DNA of 64,000 nucleotides, taken from NCBI RefSeq assembly GCF_014204945.1, contig NZ_JACHMN010000003.1, forward strand, positions 186,001 through 250,000. The letters run 5' to 3'. Both the position numbers and the translations under genes were made by a program. Below the pieces are notes generated by a model. That model was not told the origin of the DNA and made no database searches. It saw only the letters and a program-made list of their open reading frames with translations. Within the stretch, counting starts at the first letter, position 1; every line of letters starts with the position of its first letter. The DNA comes from Allocatelliglobosispora scoriae. Lineage in GTDB: Bacteria > Actinomycetota > Actinomycetes > Mycobacteriales > Micromonosporaceae. Of this stretch, positions 53,280 to 62,302 are shown in pieces.

Positions 53280-54125
53280 GTGCCAGAGCTTCCCGAAGTG
53301 GAGACCGTTCGCCAGGGGCTGGACCGCTGGGTCAGCGGACGCACCATCGACACGGTGGAGGTGCTGCATCCCCGGGTGATCCGGCGCCACCTCGCCGGTC
53401 CGGTGGACTTCGCCTCCCGCCTGCGTGGCCGCACGGTGACGGGGGCGATGCGCCGGGGCAAATACCTGTGGCTGCCGCTGGACTCCGGTGACGCGCTCAT
53501 CGCGCACCTGGGCATGTCCGGGCAGATGCTGGTGCAGCCCCAGGCCAATGCCGACGGTCCGCACCTGCGTGCCCGCTTCACCTTCACCGACGCGGGCTCC
53601 GAGCTGCGTTTCGTTGATCAACGGACCTTCGGCGGGCTGCTCTTCTCGCCCGATGGCGCCGAGCTTCCGAGTGAGATCGCTCACATCGCGCGGGATCCGT
53701 TCGACCCGTCCTACGTCGAGGCGGAGGTGGCGAAGGCGCTGCGGGCCCGCAAGATCGGTGTGAAGCGAGCGCTGCTCGACCAGACGCTGATCGCCGGTGT
53801 CGGCAACATCTACGCCGACGAGGCCCTGTGGCGGGCCAAGCTCCACGGCGAGCGCCCCGCGGCCAAGCTGACCCAGGCGGCGGCCCTGGAGCTGCTGCGC
53901 CACTGCAAAGACGTGATGACGGAGGCCCTGGGCCAGGGCGGCACCAGCTTCGACGCGCTGTATGTCGACGTCAACGGCGAGAGCGGCTACTTCGACCGCT
54001 CCCTGAACGCCTACGGCCGCGAGGGCGAGCCCTGCCGCCGCTGCGGTGCCGAGATGCGCCGGGAGCCGTTCATGAACCGCAGCAGCTTCTCCTGCCCGGT
54101 CTGCCAGCCCCGCCCCCGTACCTGA
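53280..54125 (+). CDS. mutM: Formamidopyrimidine-DNA glycosylase
   Basis: A 281-residue Fpg/MutM that removes oxidised purines. After GTG the chain begins [13 protein letters not shown], giving the catalytic Pro and Glu. The lysine in [10 protein letters not shown], the H2TH region around [20 protein letters not shown], and the zinc finger CRRCGAEM / SCPVC near the C-terminus are all present. It starts two bases after rnc. An AATTCGCG repeat begins six bases after the stop. Confidence 0.95.
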   Translation: MPELPEVETVRQGLDRWVSGRTIDTVEVLHPRVIRRHLAGPVDFASRLRGRTVTGAMRRGKYLWLPLDSGDALIAHLGMSGQMLVQPQANADGPHLRARFTFTDAGSELRFVDQRTFGGLLFSPDGAELPSEIAHIARDPFDPSYVEAEVAKALRARKIGVKRALLDQTLIAGVGNIYADEALWRAKLHGERPAAKLTQAAALELLRHCKDVMTEALGQGGTSFDALYVDVNGESGYFDRSLNAYGREGEPCRRCGAEMRREPFMNRSSFSCPVCQPRPRT

Positions 54126-54131
54126 CCCCAA

Positions 54132-54209
54132 AATTCGCGTTGATCAAGGGAAGACTCGCCGCAAATCGGACACCCGGGATGGTGAGTCTTCCCTTGATCA
54201 ACGCGAATT
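54132..54209. repeat. AATTCGCG palindromic repeat, copy 4
   Basis: The same element in the orientation of copies 1 and 2, with the loop slightly changed (GCAAATCGGACACCC). It lies between the convergent ends of mutM and the spherulin-4-like gene, where it could act as a terminator for both. Confidence 0.9.
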
Positions 54210-54215
54210 TCGGGG

Positions 54216-54719
54216 CTATACCGCCGTGAGGGACGGGCTGGGGACCAGGCAGCCCTCCGTGGTTGCCAGGCCCCAGCCGGCTCCTCTGCCTCGCATCAGC
54301 TCCAGGCACGCTGCCAACTGGTCCGTGGGGATGGAGTGCACGATGTGGGCATCGCCGGGGCGGACGCCCTCGGTGGTGCCGTCTATGTACTCGGTCCAGG
54401 ACCCCTCGAAGGTGCAGATCGTGGCGCCAAGACCTCGGTAGAGGCTGTCGGTGGGGCGCCCGGGGTTGATCAGCACGGTGTCGAAGCCCCAGCGTCTGGC
54501 GGCCCGTACGGCGACGGCCACCGGCCCCACCGAGTACGGGCTGGTCGGCACCTGGTCGAAGAAGATCCCGCCGATCGCGGTCTCGGCGAGGCTGCCGATC
54601 TCGGCGCGGACGAGCTCCACGTGCCTGGCTCCGAAACCCAGATCCACATGGCCCAGGGGCACACCCGCGACGACAGGACCGCTGAGCGGGTGGGCATACA
54701 ACGTCAAGTGTCGGCTCAC
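54216..54719 (-). CDS. Spherulin-4-like protein, short form
   Basis: A 167-residue protein matching the spherulation-specific family 4 pattern: TLYAHPLSGP near the N-terminus, GVPLGHVDLGFGARHVELV, TAIGGIFFDQVPTS and a late HIVHSIPTDQLAACLELM. Usual members are longer and often exported. This copy has no signal peptide and a short first half, so it may be a reduced version. The function of the family is unknown; a glycosidase-like barrel is suspected. It is read toward the repeat and mutM. Confidence 0.7.
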   Translation of the reverse strand: MSRHLTLYAHPLSGPVVAGVPLGHVDLGFGARHVELVRAEIGSLAETAIGGIFFDQVPTSPYSVGPVAVAVRAARRWGFDTVLINPGRPTDSLYRGLGATICTFEGSWTEYIDGTTEGVRPGDAHIVHSIPTDQLAACLELMRGRGAGWGLATTEGCLVPSPSLTAV

Positions 54720-54771
54720 ATCGGGGTCAACGACGAGCCCCGAAAGGTGCCACTGTCAGTGATCTGATAGA

Positions 54772-55458
54772 TCAGCTTCGGCCGAAGTCCTGCGTCCAGT
54801 AGGGCGTGGTGCCCTTGTAGACCAGCCCGACGCCGACGGCCTTGCTCCCGCAGTTGAGAATGTTGGCCTTGTGGCCGGCGCTGCCCATCCAACCCTTGAC
54901 CACGGCCGCCGGGGAGCCGTAGCCATAGGCGATGTTCTCCGACGCGGCCGAGCCTTTCGGGTAGCCGGCTCGCTCGATCCGCTGGACGAAGTCGCTGCCG
55001 TCGTGGCCCTTGTGGCTGAAGAAGTTGAACTTGACCATGTCGCCGCTGTGGGCCCGGGCCGCCTGGCGCAGGTGCTCATCGGTCCGCAGAGCACCGCAAC
55101 CGGCCTTCTTGCGCTCGGCGTTGACCAGTTTTGTGACCTGGTCCTCCCAGGCGATGACGCCCGCCTCGACGGTCGGTCGACTGGTGGGGATCGGGGCGGC
55201 GGACGTCTTGGCGACAGTCGGCTTGGATGCCTCGGCCGACGGCTTGGCGGAACCGGAACCGGAACCGGTGGCGGCCGGAGGTGAGGCGTTCGTCACGGGC
55301 GACCCGTCCGCGTCGGTGGGCGCCGTCGAGGCGCCGCCGAGGTCGAGCGCGGACGGTGCGAGGGCCGGCGGCAGCAGGATGGCGACGCCGAAGAGGGTGA
55401 CCAGCAGCGCGATCGCCAATGCGAGTGCGGCGGGGAAGGGCAGTCGGCGGGGGCGCAC
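54772..55458 (-). CDS. Secreted CAP-domain (SCP/PR1-like) protein
   Basis: A 228-residue exported protein. A signal/anchor helix (ALALAIALLVTLFGVAILLP) is followed by an S/T/A-rich linker and a CAP domain from about residue 105. Its motifs are TKLVNAERKKAGCGAL, AHSGDMVKFNFFSHKGHDG, ENIAYGYGSPAAVVKGWMGS and GHKANILNC, with the two His and two Glu expected in the CAP cavity. Many actinomycetes carry such extracellular proteins; their role is unknown. It lies 52 bases upstream of the spherulin-like gene on the same strand. Confidence 0.9.
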   Translation of the reverse strand: MRPRRLPFPAALALAIALLVTLFGVAILLPPALAPSALDLGGASTAPTDADGSPVTNASPPAATGSGSGSAKPSAEASKPTVAKTSAAPIPTSRPTVEAGVIAWEDQVTKLVNAERKKAGCGALRTDEHLRQAARAHSGDMVKFNFFSHKGHDGSDFVQRIERAGYPKGSAASENIAYGYGSPAAVVKGWMGSAGHKANILNCGSKAVGVGLVYKGTTPYWTQDFGRS

Positions 55459-55705
55459 CGGACGACGTTAACCGCAGCGGCGAAATCGAACAACCTGTGC
55501 CGCATGTCGGATCCCGACAGGTCCTATTTAATGCGTATTGCGGTTACTGCGTACGGCGGCTTGACTCTTCCCGGGGTTCGGCGGAACATGGAGTGCGTCG
55601 CCAATCGCGCCCATCCGTGCCCACCCACATGCGCCGTGGTCCGGAAGCCGCGAAATACGGGCGCGCGTTGACCGGATTTCCGGTGGCGCAGAACAAGGAG
55701 ATGAT

Positions 55706-55900
55706 ATGGCGAAGGCCCTCTTTGGCCACGTCGCAGCCACGCCTGATAGGCGCCTGGTGGACGAGGTCACGAAGTTGCGTGCCCGGGTGAACAATCTCGA
55801 ATTCGAGATCACCCGATTGCGAGCCGAGAATGATCGACTCGCTGCGGCCGCCGTGGAAGCCGACGAACTGTTCCGTCTGGCCGAGCCGGCGATGGCCTGA
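55706..55900 (+). CDS. Small coiled-coil protein
   Basis: A 64-residue protein with a clear AAGGAG ribosome site: MAKALFGHVAATPDRRLVDE followed by heptads VTKLRARVNNLEFEITRLRA. It looks like one of the short conserved coiled-coil proteins found near smc in actinomycetes; the function is unknown. A 16-bp palindrome follows at 55918. The 247-base spacer before it (55459-55705) shows nothing else. Confidence 0.75.
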   Translation: MAKALFGHVAATPDRRLVDEVTKLRARVNNLEFEITRLRAENDRLAAAAVEADELFRLAEPAMA

Positions 55901-55917
55901 AGCTCGTTTGAGCCTCT

Positions 55918-56091
55918 GGTCGGCTAGCCGACCGACGCTTTGACAGCAAGGCTTGCCGTAAGCCCGAAGATAGCGCGCCTGCCACATCCGTGGCGGCGCG
56001 CTGTTGTTTGTCACGCGCCTGTGGGACTTGTGCCAGGTTTGATATTTCTGACGCGCTCTGCGGGGCTCGATCGCTTCGCTCCCTCACTCTT
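55918..56091. repeat. Short palindrome and a single REP remnant upstream of smc
   Basis: GGTCGGCTAGCCGACC (55918-55933) follows the coiled-coil gene and shares its core with 5675-5688. At 56061-56091, CGGGGCTCGATCGCTTCGCT with CCCTCACTC is a single, diverged unit of the REP family seen at 2416 and in plsX. The rest of the 337-base spacer before smc shows nothing I can name. Confidence 0.55.
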
Positions 56092-56237
56092 CGTGACGAC
56101 GTCGTGTCAGCGTTTGATGTTTGTGTAAGCCTGTGTTTGGGTAAACCTGAGTGAGAGTGTCCGAATAGGGCCCCAGCGGTTGAGCAGGTAATCTGTTCCC
56201 CCACCGCCCCACCGACCACACCAGCCCCCGGAGACGC

Positions 56238-59200
56238 GTGCACCTTAAGAGCCTGACGGTCAAGGGCTTCAAGTCCTTCGCCTCTGCGACAACGTTGAAG
56301 CTCGAGCCGGGAATCACCTGCGTGGTGGGGCCCAACGGCTCGGGCAAGTCCAACGTGGTCGACGCCATCTCCTGGGTCCTGGGTGAGCAGGGTGCCAAGG
56401 CGCTGCGCGGCGGCAAGATGGAAGACGTCATCTTCGCGGGCACGTCGGGGCGGGCACCCCTGGGCCGGGCCGAGGTCACCCTCACGATCGACAACACCGA
56501 CGGTGCGTTGCCGATCGACTACACCGAGGTGTCGATCACGCGCCGGATGTTCCGTTCGGGTGAGAGCGAATACGAGATCAACGGCGACCGCTGCCGCCTC
56601 GTCGACATCCAGGAACTGCTCTCCGACTCCGGCATCGGCCGGGAGATGCACGTCATCGTCGGCCAGGGCCAGCTCGACGCGGTGCTGCACGCCAAGCCCG
56701 AGGATCGCCGCGCCTTCATCGAGGAGGCTGCGGGCGTTCTCAAGCACCGCAAGCGCAAGGAGAAGGCGCTCCGCAAGCTCGACGCGATGCAGGTCAACCT
56801 CAATCGCCTCACCGACCTCACCACGGAGCTGCGCCGCCAGCTCAAGCCGCTCGGCCGCCAGGCCGAGGTGGCGCGGCGCGCGGCCACGATCCAGGCCGAT
56901 CTGCGCGACGCCCGCCTGCGACTGCTCGCCGACGACCTCTTCACCCTGCGGACGACCCTGGACAAGGAGGTCGCCGACGAGGCGGCCCTGCGGGATCGCC
57001 GCAAGGAGGTCGAGCGCGAGTTCGCCCAGGCCAACAGGCTTCTCGGCGAGCTGGAGACGGCGCACGCCGCCGACGCGCCGGCCCTCACCGAGGCCCAGGA
57101 CATCTGGTACCAGCTCTCCACGCTCCAGGAGCGCTTCCGCTCCACCGCCCAGCTCGCCAGCGAGCGGCTGCGCCACCTCTCCACCGTGCAGCCCGAGGAC
57201 GAGCAGCGCGGCCGCGACCCCGAGCAGCTGATCGCCGAGTCCGAGCGGGTGCGCGCCGAGGAGGCCGACCTGCGCGAGGCGCTCCTTGCCGACCAGGAGC
57301 GGCTCGCCGAGGCGGTCATGGCCCGTCAGGAGCTCGAACACGAGCTCGCCGCCGCCGAGCGAGCGCTCGTCGCCGCGGTCAAGGCGATCGCCGACCGCCG
57401 CGAAGGGCTCGCGAAGCTCGCCGGTCAGGTCAGCGCCGCCCGCGAGCGCACCTCCACCGCCGCCGAGGAGATCGCCCGCCTCTCCGCCGCCCACTCCGAC
57501 GCCGCCGTCCGCGCCGCCGAGGCCCAGCTCGAGGTCGACATGGTCTCGGCCTCCTCGACCGAGGCCGACCGCGACAACGCCGCCCTCGACGAGGCGTTCG
57601 CCGAGGCGACCTCCGCGCTCGACGCCGCCAACGCGATCATCAAGCAGCTCTCCGACGCCGAGCGCGCCGCCGAGAAGGACGGCGCCGGCTGGAAGGCCCG
57701 CGAGGAGGCCCTCTCCCTGGGCCTGCGCCGCAAGGACGGGGCCGGTGCGCTGCTCGCCAAGGCCGACGAGGTCCCCGGCCTGCTCGGCAGCGTCGCCTCG
57801 CTGATCACGATCGACTCCGGCTGCGAGGTGGCGCTCGCCGCCGCGCTGGGTGTTCTCGCCGACGCGGTCGCCGTCACCGGCATCGACGAGGCCGCCGAGG
57901 CGATGCGCCAGCTGAAGATCAGCGACGCCGGGCGGGCTTCGCTGCTCGTCGCCGGGCGTGGCGGTGGCGGATACGCCTCGCAGGAGTCGAGCGAGCTGCC
58001 CGACGGTGCCCGCTGGGCCCGCGACGTGGTGCGCTGCCCCGAGCAGCTCCGCCCCGCGCTGGACCGGGCGCTCGTCGACATCGTGCTCGTCACCGACCTC
58101 AACGCCGCCACGGCACTCGTCTCGAAGCGCCCCGGTCTGCGGGCGGTGACGACGGACGGCGACATCGTCGGCGTACACGCCGCTGCTGGTGGATCTTCAA
58201 AAGCCCCGAGCCTCGTCGAGACGCAGGCCCAGGTCGAGGAGGCGCGGCAGCGGCGCACCTCGGCCGAGGCCGAGGTGGCGAAGCTGCGCGGCGAGATCGC
58301 GGAGGCCCGCGACGTCGCCGCGACCCGCAAGCAGGCCGTGGACTACGCGGCGCAGGCGAAGCGGCAGGCCGAGGGCGAGCGCAACGCCGCAGCCCGGCGC
58401 CTCGCGGAGCTCGGCGCCGCCTCCCGCTCGGCGAAGGGCGAGGCCGACCGCCTGGGCCAGGCCCGGGACAAGGCCGCGGCCAACCGCGAGCAGGACCTCA
58501 TGCGCCTGGAGGAGCTTGAGGAGCGCCTGCACCTGGCCGAGGAGAGCCCGCTCGACGAGGATCCGTCCCCGGCCGCGCGCGACCAGCTCTCGGCCCTCGT
58601 GCCGCAGGCACGCCAGAACGAGATGGAGGTACGCCTCGCCGTCCGCACCGCCGAGGAGCGCGTCTCGTCGATCGCCGGTCGGGCCGACTCCCTGCTGCGT
58701 CAGGCCAACGCGGAGAAGGCCACCCGCGAGCGGGCCGCCGCCCGTCGGGCCGCCCGCGAGCGTGGCGCGCTGATCGCGAAGGCGGCCGAGGCAGGTGCCC
58801 GGTTCGCGCTGGAGAGCCTCGGCGGCACGCTCACCCTCGCCGCCCAGCGCCGGGACGAGATCGCCACCGCCCGATCGGCCCGCGAAGCGGAGCTCGCCGA
58901 GTGCCGTGCCAACGCCAAGCGCCACGGCGGCGAGCTCGACCGGCTCACGACCGAGGTGCACCGCGACGAGGTGGCCCGTGCCGAGCAGCGGCTGCGGATC
59001 GAGCAGCTGGAGCTGAAGGCGGCCGAGGAGTTCTCCCTCGATGTCGAGACCCTGCTCGGCGAATATGGCCCGCTCGTGCTCGTGCCGCCGAACGCCGACG
59101 CGATCGCGCTGGACCCCGATGCCGAGGGCGTGCAGTACGACCGGGCCACCCAGGAGAAGCGGGCGGGCAAGGCCGAGCGCGACCTGTCCCTGCTCGGCAA

Positions 59201-59813
59201 GGTCAACCCGCTGGCGCTGGAGGAGTTCGAGGCGATGGAGGAACGCTACAAGTTCCTCTCCGACCAGCTCGAAGACCTCAAGGCGACGCGCAAGGACCTG
59301 CTCACCGTGGTCAAGGATGTCGACGACCGGATCCTGCAGGTCTTCGCCGAGGCGTTCGCCGACACCGCCCGCGAGTTCGAGCAGGTCTTCAAGGTGCTCT
59401 TCCCCGGCGGCGAGGGGCGGCTCATCCTCACCGACCCGGACGACATGCTCACCACCGGCATCGAGGTCGAGGCGCGCCCGCCCGGCAAGAAGATCAAGCG
59501 GCTCTCGCTGCTCTCCGGTGGCGAGCGCTCGCTGACCGCGGTCGCGATGCTCGTGGCGATCTTCCGCGCCCGCCCCAGCCCGTTCTACATCATGGACGAG
59601 GTGGAGGCGGCGCTCGACGACGTCAACCTCGGCCGCCTGATCACCCTCTTCAGCCAGCTGCGCGAGAAGAGCCAGCTCATCATCATCACGCACCAGAAGC
59701 GCACCATGGAGGTCGCCGACGCGCTCTACGGCGTCACGATGCGTGCCGGTGTCACCGAGGTCATCAGCCAGCGGCTCGTCCGCGAGGACGCGGCCGGGGA
59801 GGACGACGAGTGA
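56238..59813 (+). CDS. smc: Chromosome segregation protein SMC
   Basis: A full-length 1191-residue SMC. The N-terminal head has the Walker A GPNGSGKSNVVDAISWVLGE. Two long coiled-coil arms flank a hinge at about residues 510-650 (VPGLLGSVASLITIDSGCEV). The C-terminal head has the ABC signature LSLLSGGERSLTAVAM and Walker B FYIMDEVEAALDDVN. It loops and compacts DNA with ScpAB during segregation. GTG 56238 gives VHLKSLTVKGFKSF, the standard start. The HAD gene overlaps its stop by four bases and ftsY lies 2.5 kb downstream. Confidence 0.97.
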   Translation: MHLKSLTVKGFKSFASATTLKLEPGITCVVGPNGSGKSNVVDAISWVLGEQGAKALRGGKMEDVIFAGTSGRAPLGRAEVTLTIDNTDGALPIDYTEVSITRRMFRSGESEYEINGDRCRLVDIQELLSDSGIGREMHVIVGQGQLDAVLHAKPEDRRAFIEEAAGVLKHRKRKEKALRKLDAMQVNLNRLTDLTTELRRQLKPLGRQAEVARRAATIQADLRDARLRLLADDLFTLRTTLDKEVADEAALRDRRKEVEREFAQANRLLGELETAHAADAPALTEAQDIWYQLSTLQERFRSTAQLASERLRHLSTVQPEDEQRGRDPEQLIAESERVRAEEADLREALLADQERLAEAVMARQELEHELAAAERALVAAVKAIADRREGLAKLAGQVSAARERTSTAAEEIARLSAAHSDAAVRAAEAQLEVDMVSASSTEADRDNAALDEAFAEATSALDAANAIIKQLSDAERAAEKDGAGWKAREEALSLGLRRKDGAGALLAKADEVPGLLGSVASLITIDSGCEVALAAALGVLADAVAVTGIDEAAEAMRQLKISDAGRASLLVAGRGGGGYASQESSELPDGARWARDVVRCPEQLRPALDRALVDIVLVTDLNAATALVSKRPGLRAVTTDGDIVGVHAAAGGSSKAPSLVETQAQVEEARQRRTSAEAEVAKLRGEIAEARDVAATRKQAVDYAAQAKRQAEGERNAAARRLAELGAASRSAKGEADRLGQARDKAAANREQDLMRLEELEERLHLAEESPLDEDPSPAARDQLSALVPQARQNEMEVRLAVRTAEERVSSIAGRADSLLRQANAEKATRERAAARRAARERGALIAKAAEAGARFALESLGGTLTLAAQRRDEIATARSAREAELAECRANAKRHGGELDRLTTEVHRDEVARAEQRLRIEQLELKAAEEFSLDVETLLGEYGPLVLVPPNADAIALDPDAEGVQYDRATQEKRAGKAERDLSLLGKVNPLALEEFEAMEERYKFLSDQLEDLKATRKDLLTVVKDVDDRILQVFAEAFADTAREFEQVFKVLFPGGEGRLILTDPDDMLTTGIEVEARPPGKKIKRLSLLSGGERSLTAVAMLVAIFRARPSPFYIMDEVEAALDDVNLGRLITLFSQLREKSQLIIITHQKRTMEVADALYGVTMRAGVTEVISQRLVREDAAGEDDE

Positions 59814-60223
59814 ACCTGCGCAAGCCCGCCTTCGCACTCTTCCTGGACGAGGGCGTGATGCGCCAGGCGGGTGTGGTCGATTCGGAGGTGCTCGCCTTCG
59901 TCCGCGAGGTCCGGGCAGTCGGCCGCCCCGTCGTACTCTGCGCCAACACCGATGACGACCTGCGTGCCGAGCTTGCGGCGGCGGGGATCGCCGACGACTT
60001 CGACGCGGTGATCACCTCCGGCGAGGCCGGCTGGTTCAAGCCGAGCAAGCCGTTCTTCGAGGTCGCGACGGCCGCGGTCGAGACCGAGGCGAAGCGCTGC
60101 CTGCTCGTCGCGGCCACGGACCGGGATGTCCGCGGTGCTCGCGCGGCCGGCCTGGTCGCGATCCGCTTCACCACAACCGCTGATCTGGGGTACGCCCGCA
60201 AAGCCCTCGCCCTCCCAGCCTGA
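59810..60223 (+). CDS. HAD-like protein with degenerate first motif
   Basis: A 137-residue HAD-superfamily-like protein starting with GTG 59810 that overlaps the smc stop (GTGA). Motif II (LCANTDD), the lysine region GEAGWFKPSKPFFEVA and motif IV (ATDRDVRGARAAGL) are visible. Motif I, normally DxDG[TV], reads FLDEGV, so the nucleophile may be shifted or lost. It has no cap domain. It may be a small phosphatase or a non-catalytic binding protein. Close coupling to smc is the main clue to its role. Confidence 0.75.
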   Translation: MNLRKPAFALFLDEGVMRQAGVVDSEVLAFVREVRAVGRPVVLCANTDDDLRAELAAAGIADDFDAVITSGEAGWFKPSKPFFEVATAAVETEAKRCLLVAATDRDVRGARAAGLVAIRFTTTADLGYARKALALPA

Positions 60224-60230
60224 TCCACTG

Positions 60231-60317
60231 CTCAAGATCGTCGCAACTCTTGAAGAGTTGGTGCCTCAGGCCGCCAGGTTTTAGGACCAACTCTTCAAGA
60301 GTTGCGACGATCTTGAG
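60231..60317. repeat. CAACTCTTGAAGAGTTG-family palindrome with 32-base arms
   Basis: Perfect inverted repeat with 32-base arms (CTCAAGATCGTCGCAACTCT... and its complement) and a 23-base loop. Each arm contains one 17-base core, so the element is a palindrome of palindromes. It lies eight bases after the HAD stop and 18 before phoD on the same strand. It may end the smc transcript or shape the phoD leader. Confidence 0.85.
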
Positions 60318-60334
60318 TGGGCTAGCCTGTCGGG

Positions 60335-61732
60335 GTGGCGGAGCTGGTGCTGGGGCCGATGTTGCGCCGGGTGGACGGCGATACCGCGCTGATCTGGGCG
60401 CAGACCGATGAGCCCGCGGTGGTGAGCGTCATCGCCGGTGACGTCGTCGCGTCGGCGCCCACGGTGGAGGTCGGCGGGCACCACTTCGCCCTCGTCGCGC
60501 TGGAAGGACTGCCGGTCGGGTCGACCGCCTATCAGGTGCGGGTGGACGGGGTCGAGGTCTGGCCGAAGCCTGGGCTGCCGCCGTCGGTGATCTCCATCCG
60601 GGGCGCGGGGGACGCGGACGCCGTCATCGCGTTCGGGTCCTGCCGCCGGGTCGGCGGCGACCACGCACCCGACGCGCTGATCGCCTATGCCGAGCGGCTG
60701 CTGGCCGGGGGAGCGGTGCCCGATCTGCTGATCTTCCTGGGTGACCAGATCTACGCCGACCACGCGCAGACCTTCGCCGACTATGCCCGGCTCTATCGCA
60801 CGGCGTGGTCGCCCGACGAGGTGCGATGGCTGCTCTCGACGGTGCCGACCGTCATGATCTTCGACGATCACGAGATCGCCGACGACTGGAACTCCTCCGC
60901 GTCGTGGCTCGCCGACGAGGAGGCGAAGCCGGGATGGGCGGAGCACCTCGCCGCCGGGATGTCGTCCTACTGGGTGTTCCAGCACGCGGGGAACCAGCTC
61001 GGAACCGGGCTCGACGACGGGCCGGGCGGGTCGGCGTACCGGTGGAGTTATTCGCTGACGGTCGGGGCGACCCGCGTGATCGTGCTGGACAACCGCGCGG
61101 GCCGCGTGCTGACCCCCGGAGCGCGGGCGATGCTGGCGCCGCAGGATTGGGAGTGGTTCGAGGCCGAGGCGGAGCGGCCGAGCGCGCACCTGGTGATCGC
61201 CTGCTCGCTGCCGTGGCTCCTCGCACCGATGGTGCACCACGGAGAGGGCGCCTGGGAGCGGATCTGTGACCGGTGGCCCCGTGCCGAGGGGATCCGCCGC
61301 TACTTCGATCTGGAGCACTGGGCGGCCCTCGGCGACTCGTTCCGGGACCTGACGGCGCTGATCCGGCGCCTCGCCGACGGTGAGCGCTCGGTGATCGTGC
61401 TCGGCGGCGACGTGCACCACTCCTACGTCGCCCGCACCGACCTGCCCCGCGTCGTCCAGGTCGTCTGCTCGGGGTTCCGCAACCGCCTCGACGGGCCGCA
61501 GCGGCACCTGCTGCGGATCGGCTGGTGGCGGCCGCTCGGCTCGCTCGCCGGATTCGTCGCCCGGCTCGTCGGGGCGCACCCGCCGGAGCTGAGCTGGTGG
61601 GCGACCGGGCGGCCGTGGTTCGGCAACGCGATCGGCACGCTCGCGACATCGGGTCGGGCCGCCGAGATCGCGATCGAGGGGACGGAACCGTCAGGCGGGC
61701 TGTTCCTGGTAGCCCGCGAGTCGGTGCAGTGA
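60335..61732 (+). CDS. PhoD-family alkaline phosphatase/metallophosphoesterase
   Basis: A 465-residue PhoD-like enzyme. After an N-terminal Ig-like domain (about 90 residues) come the metal-binding motifs AFGSCRRVGGDH, LIFLGDQIYADHAQTF, IFDDHEIADDWNSS and VLGGDVHHSY. It would hydrolyse phosphate esters. I see no Tat signal, so it may be cytoplasmic, unlike secreted PhoD. The last 42 bases overlap the 3' end of the convergent marR gene. Confidence 0.88.
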   Translation: MAELVLGPMLRRVDGDTALIWAQTDEPAVVSVIAGDVVASAPTVEVGGHHFALVALEGLPVGSTAYQVRVDGVEVWPKPGLPPSVISIRGAGDADAVIAFGSCRRVGGDHAPDALIAYAERLLAGGAVPDLLIFLGDQIYADHAQTFADYARLYRTAWSPDEVRWLLSTVPTVMIFDDHEIADDWNSSASWLADEEAKPGWAEHLAAGMSSYWVFQHAGNQLGTGLDDGPGGSAYRWSYSLTVGATRVIVLDNRAGRVLTPGARAMLAPQDWEWFEAEAERPSAHLVIACSLPWLLAPMVHHGEGAWERICDRWPRAEGIRRYFDLEHWAALGDSFRDLTALIRRLADGERSVIVLGGDVHHSYVARTDLPRVVQVVCSGFRNRLDGPQRHLLRIGWWRPLGSLAGFVARLVGAHPPELSWWATGRPWFGNAIGTLATSGRAAEIAIEGTEPSGGLFLVARESVQ

Positions 61733-62158
61733 CTCCAGGAACGCGGGCTCGGCGCTGACCGGCCGGAAGAACTCCCGGTCGGCGGCCTCCACGACGGCCA
61801 TGGACTCCTCGGCGAGAGTCCGGCCGGTCTCGGTGATGTCGAGCAGCCGCCGGGCCGGGTCGAACTCGCCGATCGTGCCCGCGAGCAGGTCGCGCTTCTC
61901 CAGCGAGAGCAGCACCTGCCCCACGGCCGCCACGTCGCCCCCGGCGAGCGAGGCGAGCTCCCGCTCGCTCGGTTGCCGACCCTCGCTGGTAAGCCACCAC
62001 ACGGCCATGAGCTGCACGAACTGCGCATGGGTGAGACCGAGCGGCGCCAGCGCCGCCGTCATCCGGCGCTGCCAGCGCAGGGTGACCCGCCAAAGCAGGA
62101 ATCCCGGGCTCTCGCCCGCCGCGTCCGGGATCATCGGGTCTGTCCTGGGGTCTGTCAT
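61691..62158 (-). CDS. MarR family transcriptional regulator
   Basis: A 155-residue MarR-type regulator. The winged HTH lies around GLTHAQFVQLMAVWWLTSE, ERELASLAGGDVAAVGQVLL and the wing RDLLAGTIGEFDPARRLLDI. ATG 62158 follows GAGGTGG by seven bases. Its 3' end overlaps the convergent phoD by 42 bases, and it is divergent from ftsY across 144 bases. The target is unknown. Confidence 0.88.
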   Translation of the reverse strand: MTDPRTDPMIPDAAGESPGFLLWRVTLRWQRRMTAALAPLGLTHAQFVQLMAVWWLTSEGRQPSERELASLAGGDVAAVGQVLLSLEKRDLLAGTIGEFDPARRLLDITETGRTLAEESMAVVEAADREFFRPVSAEPAFLESLHRLAGYQEQPA

Positions 62159-62302
62159 CGGGCCGCCACCTCGCTGCACTGGGTGACCGAAGTCGGTCTC
62201 GTCACAGAACACGAACTTTAGAGCGCCGCGACCAGTTCGGGGGCGGGACACCGGGCGGAAGCGGGATCTGTGTCACAGCCGGGCATCTGAGAGGATGTCC
62301 CG

